Of a stretch of DNA of 64,000 nt, positions 44,244-53,044 are shown in pieces; position 1 is the first letter of the stretch; each line of letters starts with the position of its first letter. A program made the position numbers and the translations under genes. A model generated the notes under the pieces. It ran no database searches. It was not told the DNA's origin and worked only from the letters and a program-made list of their open reading frames with translations. The DNA comes from Bacteroidaceae bacterium (GTDB lineage Bacteria; Bacteroidota; Bacteroidia; Bacteroidales; Bacteroidaceae), in the NCBI GenBank assembly GCA_017472635.1, contig JAFUPU010000002.1:1-64000 (forward strand), in the 5' to 3' direction.

Positions 44244-44678
44244 ATGAAAATTCAAATCATCAATAAATCACATCATGATTTGCCGGCTTATGCAACATTG
44301 GCATCAGCAGGAATGGATTTGCGTGCGAATTTGGCTGAGCCAGTTGTGTTAAAACCTTTGCAACGTTGTTTGATACCGACCGGACTCTATATGGCTCTCC
44401 CGATTGGGTATGAAGCACAAGTACGTCCACGCAGTGGGTTGGCTATCAAGAAGGGTATTACAGTCTTGAATTCTCCGGGAACAATAGATGCTGATTATCG
44501 TGGTGAAATATGTGTGATTCTGGTAAACCTCTCTTCTGAAGAGTTTGTCATCGAAGATGGTGAACGTATTGCTCAAATGGTGATAGCCCGCCATGAACAG
44601 GTCGAATGGGAAACTGTTGATACGTTGGGTGATACAGAACGTGGTGCTGGTGGTTTTGGGCATACAGGTAAAGATTAG
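44244..44678 (+). CDS. dut: dUTP pyrophosphatase
   Basis: 144 residues. All five trimeric dUTPase motifs are visible: [42 protein letters not shown] and [10 protein letters not shown]. Converts dUTP to dUMP, keeping uracil out of DNA and supplying thymidylate synthesis. An in-frame ATG at 44217 would add nine residues but lies too close to the promoter box. Nine nt separate it from the TPR lipoprotein gene, so the following four genes may be read from this promoter. Confidence 0.95.
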   Translation: MKIQIINKSHHDLPAYATLASAGMDLRANLAEPVVLKPLQRCLIPTGLYMALPIGYEAQVRPRSGLAIKKGITVLNSPGTIDADYRGEICVILVNLSSEEFVIEDGERIAQMVIARHEQVEWETVDTLGDTERGAGGFGHTGKD

Positions 44679-44687
44679 TTTTTGCAG

Positions 44688-46472
44688 ATGAAGAAAAAAA
44701 TAAGTTTCATATCTGCCATGATGTGGTGGGAGAGAAGAAGTGCTTGGATGTTATGTGTGGTTGTGGCGACATTGTTTTCGTGCTCTTCACATAAACAAAC
44801 AACTTTGAATGAAAAGCCTCAACTCTCTTACGAAGAAATGCGTAAGTATGATTATTATTTTTTGGAAGCCACCCGAATGAAGGAGAAAGGGGAATATGCT
44901 GCCTCTATGGAATTGTATGAGCATTGTTTGGCAATCAATCCCTCTTCTGCAGTTTCGATGTATGAGTTGGCGCAGTATTATGCTTATTTGTCTCAACCCA
45001 AGCGCGCACGGGATTTGTTGGAACGGGCTGTCTCTTTGGAGCCCGATAACTTTTGGTATCGACAGACATTGGCAGCATTTTATCGAAAATTAAAAGAGAA
45101 TGATAAAGCTATTGCGATGTATGAGCAGATGGTAGAACAATTCCCCGAAAAGAGTGAACTGCTGATGCTGCTTTATGAGCTATACAGTCAAGAGAAAGAT
45201 TATGCCAACATGGTTAATGCATTAGACCGATTGGAGTTAAAGGAGGGGAAGAATGAACAGATGAGTATGGAGAAATTCCGTCTTTATAACCAGTTGGATG
45301 ATAAAGAGAATGCATTCCGCGAAATAGAGTCGTTGTTGGAAGAGTTTCCGAACGATCTAAACTATAAGGTGTTGTTAGGCGATTGCTATCTTGACAGTGA
45401 GCAACCAGAAAAAGCCTTTCAGGCTTATCAAGAGGTTTTGGATAAAGACCCAGAACATGTAATGGCAAACCACTCGTTGATTTATTATTATTCAAAGCAA
45501 GGGATGGACTCTTTGGCACAGGTCGTACAGAATCGTTTGTTGGAAAATCCGAAATTGGAGTCTTCGGTACGCGTCTCTTTGATGCAGAATTTGATAGCTA
45601 AGGCTGAGAATGAAAACCGAGACAGCATCTATGTATTGCAGATGTTTGACAAACTGCTGAAAGAGAAACAGCGTGATGCTGATATGGCGATGCTTTGTTA
45701 TAGTTATATGAAGCATAAAAAGATGTCAGATGAGGCGGTCAGACCGGTATTGGAAAAAATCTTGGAAATAGAGCCGGACAATGTGGCTGCTCGCTATAAT
45801 CTGCTGATGATAGCGGTGAGAAAGAATGATTATGAGGATGCTGTAAAAATTTGCGAGATGGGGGTCCAGTATTCTCCAGGGCAATTGCCGTTTTATTATT
45901 ATTTGGGAATGTCTTATTTGAATGTATCGCGTGAAAAAGAGGCGCTTGATATATTTCGTCGTGGGGTGAAATTGACAACTCAAGAAACGGATCGTTCGTT
46001 AGTTTCTGACTTTTATCAAATGATAGGAGATTTGAGTTATGCGCAAAATGATAAGATTGCTGCTTATGCTGCTTATGACTCAGCTTTGGTGTATAAGCCT
46101 GATAATATAGGGGTGTTGAATAATTATGCCTATTTCCTCTCTTTAGACAGAAAAGATCTTGATAAAGCTGAAGAGATGATATACAAAGTGATAAAAGCCG
46201 AACCAAAAAGCAGTACTTATCTTGATACTTATGCTTGGGTATTGTTTGAAAAAGGGCGTTATTCTGAGGCACGCATATATATTGATGAGGCATTGAAGAA
46301 TGAAGGAGAGAGAAGTGTGGATATTGTGGAACATTGTGGTGATATATATTATATGTGTGGAGAGGTTGAGAAAGCTGTAAAATATTGGATACAGGCAGAT
46401 GAAATGGGAGGAAGTAAATCAAATGTATTGAGAGATAAGATATTACACCGTAAATATATAAAAGCAAAATGA
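44688..46472 (+). CDS. TPR-repeat lipoprotein
   Basis: 594 residues. After an Arg-rich start a lipobox TLFSC places the lipidated Cys near residue 31. The rest is built of about 12-14 tetratricopeptide repeats (for example AASMELYEHCLAINPSSAVSMYELAQYY, with the W/LG/Y/A/P spacing; AYAAYDSALVYKPDNIGVLNNYAYFL). TPR lipoproteins act as assembly scaffolds at the envelope. The downstream DUF4292 gene overlaps its stop by 4 nt, and that gene overlaps the EnvC-like gene by 4 nt, so the three are translated together and probably work together on cell-wall or outer-membrane maintenance. Confidence 0.85.
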   Translation: MKKKISFISAMMWWERRSAWMLCVVVATLFSCSSHKQTTLNEKPQLSYEEMRKYDYYFLEATRMKEKGEYAASMELYEHCLAINPSSAVSMYELAQYYAYLSQPKRARDLLERAVSLEPDNFWYRQTLAAFYRKLKENDKAIAMYEQMVEQFPEKSELLMLLYELYSQEKDYANMVNALDRLELKEGKNEQMSMEKFRLYNQLDDKENAFREIESLLEEFPNDLNYKVLLGDCYLDSEQPEKAFQAYQEVLDKDPEHVMANHSLIYYYSKQGMDSLAQVVQNRLLENPKLESSVRVSLMQNLIAKAENENRDSIYVLQMFDKLLKEKQRDADMAMLCYSYMKHKKMSDEAVRPVLEKILEIEPDNVAARYNLLMIAVRKNDYEDAVKICEMGVQYSPGQLPFYYYLGMSYLNVSREKEALDIFRRGVKLTTQETDRSLVSDFYQMIGDLSYAQNDKIAAYAAYDSALVYKPDNIGVLNNYAYFLSLDRKDLDKAEEMIYKVIKAEPKSSTYLDTYAWVLFEKGRYSEARIYIDEALKNEGERSVDIVEHCGDIYYMCGEVEKAVKYWIQADEMGGSKSNVLRDKILHRKYIKAK

Positions 46473-47314
46473 AAAAGATAATAAATCTGCGGTTGGCATT
46501 GGTTGTGATGATTATAGGAGTGTTGGCTTCATGTGGAACCAAGAAAAGTACCGTTTCTTCGGAGAGCAATTTGAGTGCGTTGTCTGATGGAGCATATTTA
46601 AAAAGGGTTTTAGCTAATGCTCCTGAGTTTGAGGAGTTTTCTTCTAAGATGAAATTTACCTTGCAGTATGGACAAGAACGAATTTCTGTGGGAGGCAGTA
46701 TAAAAATGGTAAAGGATGAGGTTATTCAGCTCTCTTTGGTGGCTATAGGTATTGTAGAAGCTGCTAAAATAGAGATAACTCCCAAAAGAATCTTGATTCT
46801 CGATAGAATAGGACGTCGGTATATTGATATTCCTTATAAAGATTTTAGTTTCTTTGCAGAGAGTGATGTAGATTTTTATACGTTGCAGTCACTTTTTCGT
46901 AATGAATTGTTTTTGCCTGGAGTAAAACGCTTGAAGAATAGTGAGTTGGTTGAATTTAAGGTGACTAAGGGAGAGACTCAAGCGACACTGACAGCCCGTG
47001 AAAATCGTAAACTGACTTATGCGTTTCTTGCTGCTCTTGCTGATGGAACTTTGCAAAAATCGCAAATCTATGTGACTGCAAAGCAAACATCCAAGTATCA
47101 GATGAGTTGGGGGTATGCTGATTTTCTTTTGCTTGATGGAAAGAATTTCCCTGCTCAAATGGATTTGTCTTTGACAGGAACAACCAAACCCGTAAAAGCC
47201 GCTTTCACTTTTTCTCGTTGGAAGACTGAAGCTGAATACGAACCTGTGACAATTCCAAATCGCTATAAAGAAGTAGAACCTGTTGAAATCTTGAAGCATC
47301 TGTTGGCTTTATGA
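46469..47314 (+). CDS. DUF4292 lipoprotein (LolB/LppX-like fold)
   Basis: 281 residues. Lipobox VLASC with Cys near residue 22. The body matches DUF4292, a family of Bacteroidota lipoproteins predicted to adopt an open beta-barrel like LolA/LolB/LppX (FSSKMKFTLQYGQERISVGGSIKMVKDE, FFAESDVDFYTLQSLFRNELFLPG). Such folds bind lipid chains; a role in carrying lipids or lipoproteins is a guess. It has 4-nt overlaps on both sides (ATGA type), tying it to the TPR and EnvC-like genes. Confidence 0.82.
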   Translation: MKKIINLRLALVVMIIGVLASCGTKKSTVSSESNLSALSDGAYLKRVLANAPEFEEFSSKMKFTLQYGQERISVGGSIKMVKDEVIQLSLVAIGIVEAAKIEITPKRILILDRIGRRYIDIPYKDFSFFAESDVDFYTLQSLFRNELFLPGVKRLKNSELVEFKVTKGETQATLTARENRKLTYAFLAALADGTLQKSQIYVTAKQTSKYQMSWGYADFLLLDGKNFPAQMDLSLTGTTKPVKAAFTFSRWKTEAEYEPVTIPNRYKEVEPVEILKHLLAL

Positions 47315-48621
47315 TGAGTTTGCGTTTAACGTTTGTGTTGTTTGTCTCCTTTTGGATGCAATTCGCTTTTGCACAGTCAAGCAAGAAAATTAAAGAGCTT
47401 GAAAACCAAAGGGGGGAATTGCTGGAACAGATAGAGCAATCTGAAACGTTGTTGCTTTCCACTAAAAAGGATGTGAAGAGTCAATTGAGTGATTTGAACT
47501 TGATGAACAGCCGTATCGGAGAACGCAAAAAACTGATTGCTTCTATTGAAAAGGATATCCGGACATTGGATGAAGAGGTGCTTGCGCTTGAACGTCAAAT
47601 GAAGCAATTGGAAACAGAATTGAACGAGAAACAGCAGAAATATGCTTCTTCGGTATTGTATATGCGTAAAAATCGGTCAATACACGAGAAACTGATGTTT
47701 ATTTTTTCTGCCCAAACGTTAAATCAAACCTATCGGCGCTTGCGATATGTAAATGAGTATGCAACATTCCAGCGTGTACAAGGAGAACAGATTAAGGAGA
47801 AGCAGCAACAGGTCATTGCAAAAAAACAGGAGGTGTTGTTGGTGAAGGGAGAGAAAGCTAATTTGTTGCAGCAGCGTACCGAGGAGCAGAGAAAGATGGA
47901 AGAGCAGGAAAAACAACAACGTGCATTGGTTGCCAAACTTCAAAAGAAACAACGTGGAATACAAAGTGAACTGAATCGTCAACGCAAGGAACAAAAAAGA
48001 TTGAATGACCGCATTGACCGCCTGATAGAAGAAGAGATTGCGGCTGCTAAGCGCAGAGCTGCTGAAGAAGAGCGTAAGCGAAAGGCTGAAGCGGCTAAAC
48101 AGAAGCAGGGCAGTAGAGAAGGGCATAAAGTTGATGCTTCGGTAAAGCCTATAGACAAAAGCGTACCTATGATGGACGCTTATAATGGAGACTTGCGCTT
48201 GTCCAGCAACTTTGAGCAGAATCGTGGACGTTTGCCGGTTCCTATTGAAGGTGCTTATGCTGTTGTGGGACATTTCGGTCAATATAATGTGCAAGGGTTG
48301 AAGAATGTCAGGTTAGACAACAAGGGTATAGACATTCGGGGAAAAGCAGGTACACAAGCTTGTGCTGTTTTTGATGGTGAAGTGTCTGCTGTATTTCAAG
48401 ACCCATCGGGTCGAAAGACATGGGGAGTCCTTATTCGTCATGGGAACTATATTTCCGTTTATTTCAATTTGGCAACAACCACAGTGAAGAAGGGGCAAAA
48501 AGTGAAGACTCGTGCTCCTATTGGGAAAGTGGCTGTAGATGCTTCAGGAAGTACAGTATTGCATTTTCAATTACGTAAAGAGAAAGCCAAACTGAATCCT
48601 GAGCGGTGGTTGAAGTTGTAA
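47311..48621 (+). CDS. EnvC-like coiled-coil protein with degenerate LytM (M23) domain
   Basis: 436 residues with signal peptide (after AFA, near residue 20). Residues about 22-265 form a long coiled coil in two arms. The C-terminal 130 residues are a LytM/M23 fold (GKAGTQACAVFDGEVSAVF, WGVLIRHGNYISVYFNL, GSTVLHFQLRKEK). The zinc ligands are lost: the HxxxD motif reads NKGID and the HxH motif reads HFQ. The domain is thus expected to be inactive and to activate an amidase, as EnvC and NlpD do for AmiA-C. The relevant amidase is not in the window. Confidence 0.88.
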   Translation: MMSLRLTFVLFVSFWMQFAFAQSSKKIKELENQRGELLEQIEQSETLLLSTKKDVKSQLSDLNLMNSRIGERKKLIASIEKDIRTLDEEVLALERQMKQLETELNEKQQKYASSVLYMRKNRSIHEKLMFIFSAQTLNQTYRRLRYVNEYATFQRVQGEQIKEKQQQVIAKKQEVLLVKGEKANLLQQRTEEQRKMEEQEKQQRALVAKLQKKQRGIQSELNRQRKEQKRLNDRIDRLIEEEIAAAKRRAAEEERKRKAEAAKQKQGSREGHKVDASVKPIDKSVPMMDAYNGDLRLSSNFEQNRGRLPVPIEGAYAVVGHFGQYNVQGLKNVRLDNKGIDIRGKAGTQACAVFDGEVSAVFQDPSGRKTWGVLIRHGNYISVYFNLATTTVKKGQKVKTRAPIGKVAVDASGSTVLHFQLRKEKAKLNPERWLKL

Positions 48622-48652
48622 TTGTTGCGTTATCCGGTGTGAACATTTTTAT

Positions 48653-48694
48653 GAATCGGGCTGTTTTGAACATGTTTAATCAAAAAACCGATTC
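48653..48694 (+). promoter_or_regulatory. Stem-loop abutting the porin start codon
   Basis: GAATCGG (48653-48659) pairs with CCGATTC (48688-48694), and TTTTGA (48664-48669) with TCAAAA (48680-48685). The base of the stem ends 2 nt before the ATG at 48697, with no T run after it. It could control translation of the porin, or RNA stability at the operon junction. Confidence 0.45.
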
Positions 48695-48696
48695 AA

Positions 48697-49974
48697 ATGA
48701 AAAGTTCAGTAAGAAATCTATTTTGGGTATGCTCAATGGGCATGACCTCTTCTGTATTGTTTGCACAGAACAATGTTGTAATAGAAAATCAAGTGCCCAA
48801 CAGTATTATGCTTGTTTCTGTCAATCAGGCAGGCGATGAGATTATCCGTATTTTAAATGAAAACCAACTGCCTCATTTTCATGACACACAGGCACCCCGT
48901 TTCCTGTTGACAGACCGTGAAGGGAATTATGCATTGGGTATAGGAGGGTATGTTCGTGCGGTAGCCGAATATGATTTGGGGGGAATTGTGGATGATGTGG
49001 ATTTTGCTCCTGCTTTAATTCCGAATCATAGTGATATCCGTAATCAGTTCCAAATGGATGCAAGTACAGCCAATCTCTTTTTGAAGTTGGTGGGACGTTC
49101 TGATTTGTTGGGCGACTTCATTGTGCATACAGAAGGAAACTTTCGTGGAACTGGGAATACCTTTAAATTGCGCAATGCTTACATCGCCTTCCGTAATGTG
49201 ACGCTTGGTTATACCTATGGCGGTTTTATGGATGCTGCTGCCATGCCGTCAACCATCGATTTTCAGGGACCCAATGGAGCCACTTTCTATCGTACGACTC
49301 AACTTGCTTATACATATAAAGGATGGAGCGATCTGTGGTTAAATGCTTCTGTTGAAATGCCGGAGGTGAGTGCTACTTCGGGTGGAGGAACCACAATAAC
49401 CCATCAACGTTTGCCTGACTTTACAGCTTATGTTCAGTACAATTGTGGTTACAACAGTCATCTTCGGTTAGGAGGAATCATCCGCAGCATGACTTACAAT
49501 AATGAGGCGACCGGGAAAAATGCTGATGTTACGGGCTACGGTGTTCAGGCTTCTGCCGTATTGGGGATGGATGCTTTCCGGTTTTTTGGACAGTTCACTT
49601 ATGGAAAAGGTATCGGTCGTTATTTCAATGATTTAGGGGAATTGGATGTCGATTTGGTTGAATGTGCCAATGAAGATGGGCGTTTACAAGCATTGCCTAT
49701 GTTAGGATGGTATGCCGGATTGCAATACAATATTACTCCTTCATTGTTTACTTCTGCAACTTACAGCATGTCACGTCTTTATTCTGAGAATGGTTATGCT
49801 TCCCTTTCTCCGGATAATTACCGCTATGGTCAATATCTTGTGGCTAACCTCATTTGGAATGCGAGTCAAAACCTACAATTGGGTGCTGAATATCTGCGTG
49901 GGTGGCGGACCGATTTTGACCATTCGTCTCATCATGCCAATCGAATCTGTCTGATGGCTAAATATGCGTTCTGA
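48697..49974 (+). CDS. DcaP-like outer-membrane porin
   Basis: 425 residues with a signal peptide (after LFA, near residue 23). The mature protein has a short coiled N-terminal part, then a barrel: YALGIGGYVRAVAEYDLGG, LFLKLVGRSDLLGDFIVHTEGNF, FKLRNAYIAFRNVTLGYTYGGFMD, ending ICLMAKYAF. The GGFMDAAAMPSTIDFQGPNGATFYR segment resembles the constriction region of DcaP-type trimeric porins. Probably lets small anionic solutes cross the outer membrane; the substrate is unknown. Confidence 0.85.
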   Translation: MKSSVRNLFWVCSMGMTSSVLFAQNNVVIENQVPNSIMLVSVNQAGDEIIRILNENQLPHFHDTQAPRFLLTDREGNYALGIGGYVRAVAEYDLGGIVDDVDFAPALIPNHSDIRNQFQMDASTANLFLKLVGRSDLLGDFIVHTEGNFRGTGNTFKLRNAYIAFRNVTLGYTYGGFMDAAAMPSTIDFQGPNGATFYRTTQLAYTYKGWSDLWLNASVEMPEVSATSGGGTTITHQRLPDFTAYVQYNCGYNSHLRLGGIIRSMTYNNEATGKNADVTGYGVQASAVLGMDAFRFFGQFTYGKGIGRYFNDLGELDVDLVECANEDGRLQALPMLGWYAGLQYNITPSLFTSATYSMSRLYSENGYASLSPDNYRYGQYLVANLIWNASQNLQLGAEYLRGWRTDFDHSSHHANRICLMAKYAF

Positions 49975-50091
49975 TATGGTATACTGGTTGTCAGGCAAGT
50001 CTGTTTTGCCGTTATAAGGTTTTTCTTCCTTAAATTACATTAATTTTTTCACTTGTCTTAGTTTCTTGCTTCGGTTATTTTCTACCTTTGC

Positions 50092-50099
50092 ATCATATT
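50092..50099 (+). promoter_or_regulatory. -7 promoter box TACCTTTG
   Basis: TAnnTTTG match 54 nt before the lipoprotein gene start. Confidence 0.6.
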
Positions 50100-50153
50100 A
50101 TGAGCTAAAGAATAGATTACAAAAAGAATACCGACTAATTAATAGACTGAAAG

Positions 50154-51854
50154 ATGAAGAAAATGTGGATGCCATTGATGATGGCGTTGGTTGCCGTACT
50201 GACATCGTGCGGTAGCAAAATGGGAGAATTGAATGCGGAGTTGTTCACTACCACCCCGGGAGTTTTAGAAGCAGTGGGCGGACAGGTGCCGGTAACCATT
50301 AATGGGAAGTTCCCCGAGAAGTATTTCAACAAGAAAGCTCAGGTAACGGTGACTCCTGTGTTGAAGTGGAATGGCGGACAGGTGGTAGGAACCTCGGCAA
50401 CCTTCCGTGGAGAAAAGGTGGAGAGTAACGACCAGATGATCAACTATCGGTTAGGAGGAAACTACACGATGAAGACCACCTTTGACTATGTGCCTGAGAT
50501 GGCAAAAAGTGAACTGTATCTGCAGTTTACCGCCAAGGTGGGTAAAAAGGAGGTTGAGATACCGGCTGTGAAGATTGCAGACGGAGTCATTGCTACATCT
50601 GAGTTAGTGGGGACTACTGTGAAGAGTGCTACAGCTGCAGTGGCAGAAGATGCATTCCAACGCGTGATAAAGCAGGCTAAGGAAGCCAATATCAGATTCT
50701 TGATACAGCAGGCAAACTTGAGAGCCAGTGAACTGAAGAGCCAAGAGATGACTGAGTTCAATGAGACTATGGCAGGCATCAAGGCTGATGAAGAGCGCAA
50801 AATCCTGAGCAATGTAGAAGTTACAGCCTATGCTTCACCTGATGGCGAGTATGGATTGAACGAACGCCTGGCAGGAAACCGCGAGACCAACGCTGCCAAG
50901 TATGTAGAGAAGCAGTTGAAGAAAGAGAAGCTCGAGGGATATGTAGATACCAAATATACAGCAGAAGACTGGGACGGATTCCGTGAACTGGTAGAACGTA
51001 GCAACATACAAGACAAAGAGGTGATACTGCGTGTACTCTCAATGTATACCGACCCCGAACGTCGTGAGCAAGAGATTAAGAACATCTCTTCGGTTTACAA
51101 GACGTTGACCGATGAAATCTTGCCCCAATTGCGTAGGGCACGACTGACTTTGAACTACGAACTCATCGGACGTTCTGACGATGAGATTATGCAGACTTAT
51201 GCAGCCTCACCGCGTGAACTGAGTGTTGAAGAATTGCTTTATGCTGCTACATTGGTTGAGAGTATAGCTGATAAGGAAGCTATTTATCGGAAGACTGCTG
51301 AAATCTATCCTAACGATTATCGTGCGAACAACAACTTGGCAGAACTTGCATACAAGCAGGGAAAATTGGAAACGGCCCTTACTTATCTTGAAAAGGCTGC
51401 AGCTATCAATCCGGCTGCTTCTGAGGTGAATGCCAATATGGGGCTGATTGCACTTGCTAAGGGTGATAAAGAAACGGCTGAAACCTATTTTTCAAAAGCG
51501 TCAGGAGTCAAAACCCTGAATGAATCATTGGGAAATCTTTATATAGCCCAAGGACAGTATGACCGTGCGGTAAGTGCATTCGGTGAAGCTGAAACTAACA
51601 GCGCAGCTTTGGCACAGATTTTGGCAAAAGATTACAATAAGGCAAAAAATACGCTGCAAGCAGTAGCAAACCCTGACGGATACACAGAATACTTGAAAGC
51701 CGTATTGGGAGCACGCACCGGAAATACAGCGATGGTACTTGCAGGTTTGAAGAAAGCAGTAGAACAAGATCCTACTTTGGCAAAAAAAGCATTGGAAGAC
51801 CTGGAATTTGCCAAATATGTAACCAATGCCGACTTTTTGAACGCATTGAAATAA
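50154..51854 (+). CDS. Lipoprotein with OmpA-like and TPR domains
   Basis: 566 residues; lipobox VLTSC with Cys near residue 19. The N-terminal 150 residues form a beta domain (QVTVTPVLKWNGGQVVGTSATFRGE). The middle part contains an OmpA-C-like peptidoglycan-binding pattern (VEVTAYASPDGEYGLNERLAGNRE, the ASPDG-x-x-x-N-x-x-L-S/A-x-x-R type), and the last 200 residues carry TPRs (DYRANNNLAELAYKQGKLETALTYLEKAAAINP). This kind of protein tethers envelope machinery to the cell wall. Own promoter; a stem-loop follows the gene. Confidence 0.8.
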   Translation: MKKMWMPLMMALVAVLTSCGSKMGELNAELFTTTPGVLEAVGGQVPVTINGKFPEKYFNKKAQVTVTPVLKWNGGQVVGTSATFRGEKVESNDQMINYRLGGNYTMKTTFDYVPEMAKSELYLQFTAKVGKKEVEIPAVKIADGVIATSELVGTTVKSATAAVAEDAFQRVIKQAKEANIRFLIQQANLRASELKSQEMTEFNETMAGIKADEERKILSNVEVTAYASPDGEYGLNERLAGNRETNAAKYVEKQLKKEKLEGYVDTKYTAEDWDGFRELVERSNIQDKEVILRVLSMYTDPERREQEIKNISSVYKTLTDEILPQLRRARLTLNYELIGRSDDEIMQTYAASPRELSVEELLYAATLVESIADKEAIYRKTAEIYPNDYRANNNLAELAYKQGKLETALTYLEKAAAINPAASEVNANMGLIALAKGDKETAETYFSKASGVKTLNESLGNLYIAQGQYDRAVSAFGEAETNSAALAQILAKDYNKAKNTLQAVANPDGYTEYLKAVLGARTGNTAMVLAGLKKAVEQDPTLAKKALEDLEFAKYVTNADFLNALK

Positions 51855-51866
51855 AAATAGCGCACA

Positions 51867-51956
51867 AGTGATAAGCTGCAAACGACGGGCGATGGGCATC
51901 TGAGTGCATTAGTACCGCACATGGCTTACTCGTCGTTTGTAGCTTCACTACTTTTT
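51867..51956 (+). terminator. Stem-loop terminator
   Basis: AGCTGCAAACGACG (51874-51887) pairs with CGTCGTTTGTAGCT (51931-51944) with one mismatch; outer AGTG/CACT pairs and a CTTTTTC tail follow. Confidence 0.6.
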
Positions 51957-51976
51957 CAATTTTTGAATCGTTAATT

Positions 51977-52999
51977 GTGAATTGTGATTTGAAACATCTG
52001 CCTTTATTCTTTTTTATTCTTTTGTTTGCTTCTTGCCAGAGCGAGGAGAGCAACCTTTTTCGTCTGAAAGGAGACTTGCATGGGCTGACAGATACGGTTG
52101 TTTATCTTTATCCGGCTTTCTCAGAGCCTGATACCCTGATAGAAGTACCTGTCAAGCAAGGAAAATTCAGCAATTCATTTCCTTTGGACACAGTCCATCC
52201 CTTTTGTTTGTATATAGGTAGTCTTGACTGCAACGTAGTGTTGTTTGCAGAGAGTGGAAAGACGTTAGAGGTGAAGGGAGACACGTCGGTCTGGAGCGTG
52301 AGTGGAGGCGGAAATTTGCAGGCTGAATGGAATGAATTCTTTGCGCTTGCCGCACGGGCGCAAGATTATGAACGGGAGTTGCATCTGGCAGACAGTTTTA
52401 TTTCAACTCATCCCCATTCAGAGGTCAGTCTCTATTTGATTGAACGTTATTTCCTGCAAGCCAGGCGTCCCGATGAAGATTTGGTGAACCGCCTGCTTGA
52501 CCGCTTGAGCGGGAACATGCAAGACCACCCCTATGTGAACGTATTGCGTGGAAAGAGCGGGCAGAAAACCACCCCACGTCACAGTCGGATGCTGCCTGTC
52601 GTGAGCCTGCCGGATACAACCGGGAAGGCGGTTGTGACCAACGACCTGAAAGGGAAATATGTGGTGGTAAACTTTTGGGCATCGTGGGACGAAGCTTCGC
52701 GGGAACGGCAAAAACAGTTAGACAGGTTGGTGAAGAAATATGCCAAGCAACCGGTCGTCTTCTTGAATGTATCGTTGGACGTTGACCGTCAGGCATGGAT
52801 TTCGGCAATCAAGGAAGATACGCTTGCCGGAGTGCAAGTGTGTGATTTCAAAGGGTGGGGAAGTGCATTTGTCAAGCAGTCGGGTGTCTCAAAGCTACCT
52901 CATAGTCTGGTGCGGAACAAAGGAAAAGACATCATTGCTACCGACCAGTGGGAGTCAGCATTGGAAGTTCTGTTGGATGGGCAGCTGAAAGCGCGTTGA
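51977..52999 (+). CDS. Thioredoxin-fold lipoprotein lacking both active-site cysteines
   Basis: About 340 residues from GTG at 51977; TTG at 51989 gives a cleaner lipoprotein start (KHLPLFFFILLFASC, then QSEES). An N-terminal DUF4369-like beta domain (LKGDLHGLTDTVVYLYPAF) precedes an AhpC/TSA/TlpA-like thioredoxin domain (KYVVVNFWASWDEASRERQKQL). The usual WCxxC pair is replaced by Asp238 and Ser241, so disulfide exchange by this site is not expected. The cis-Pro (KLPHS) is kept. Probably binds a peptide or partner at the membrane; role unknown. Confidence 0.78.
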   Translation: MNCDLKHLPLFFFILLFASCQSEESNLFRLKGDLHGLTDTVVYLYPAFSEPDTLIEVPVKQGKFSNSFPLDTVHPFCLYIGSLDCNVVLFAESGKTLEVKGDTSVWSVSGGGNLQAEWNEFFALAARAQDYERELHLADSFISTHPHSEVSLYLIERYFLQARRPDEDLVNRLLDRLSGNMQDHPYVNVLRGKSGQKTTPRHSRMLPVVSLPDTTGKAVVTNDLKGKYVVVNFWASWDEASRERQKQLDRLVKKYAKQPVVFLNVSLDVDRQAWISAIKEDTLAGVQVCDFKGWGSAFVKQSGVSKLPHSLVRNKGKDIIATDQWESALEVLLDGQLKAR

Positions 53000-53044
53000 C
53001 CCCGTTGTGTATGGACAATATTTAACTTTAAATTCTGATATCAA

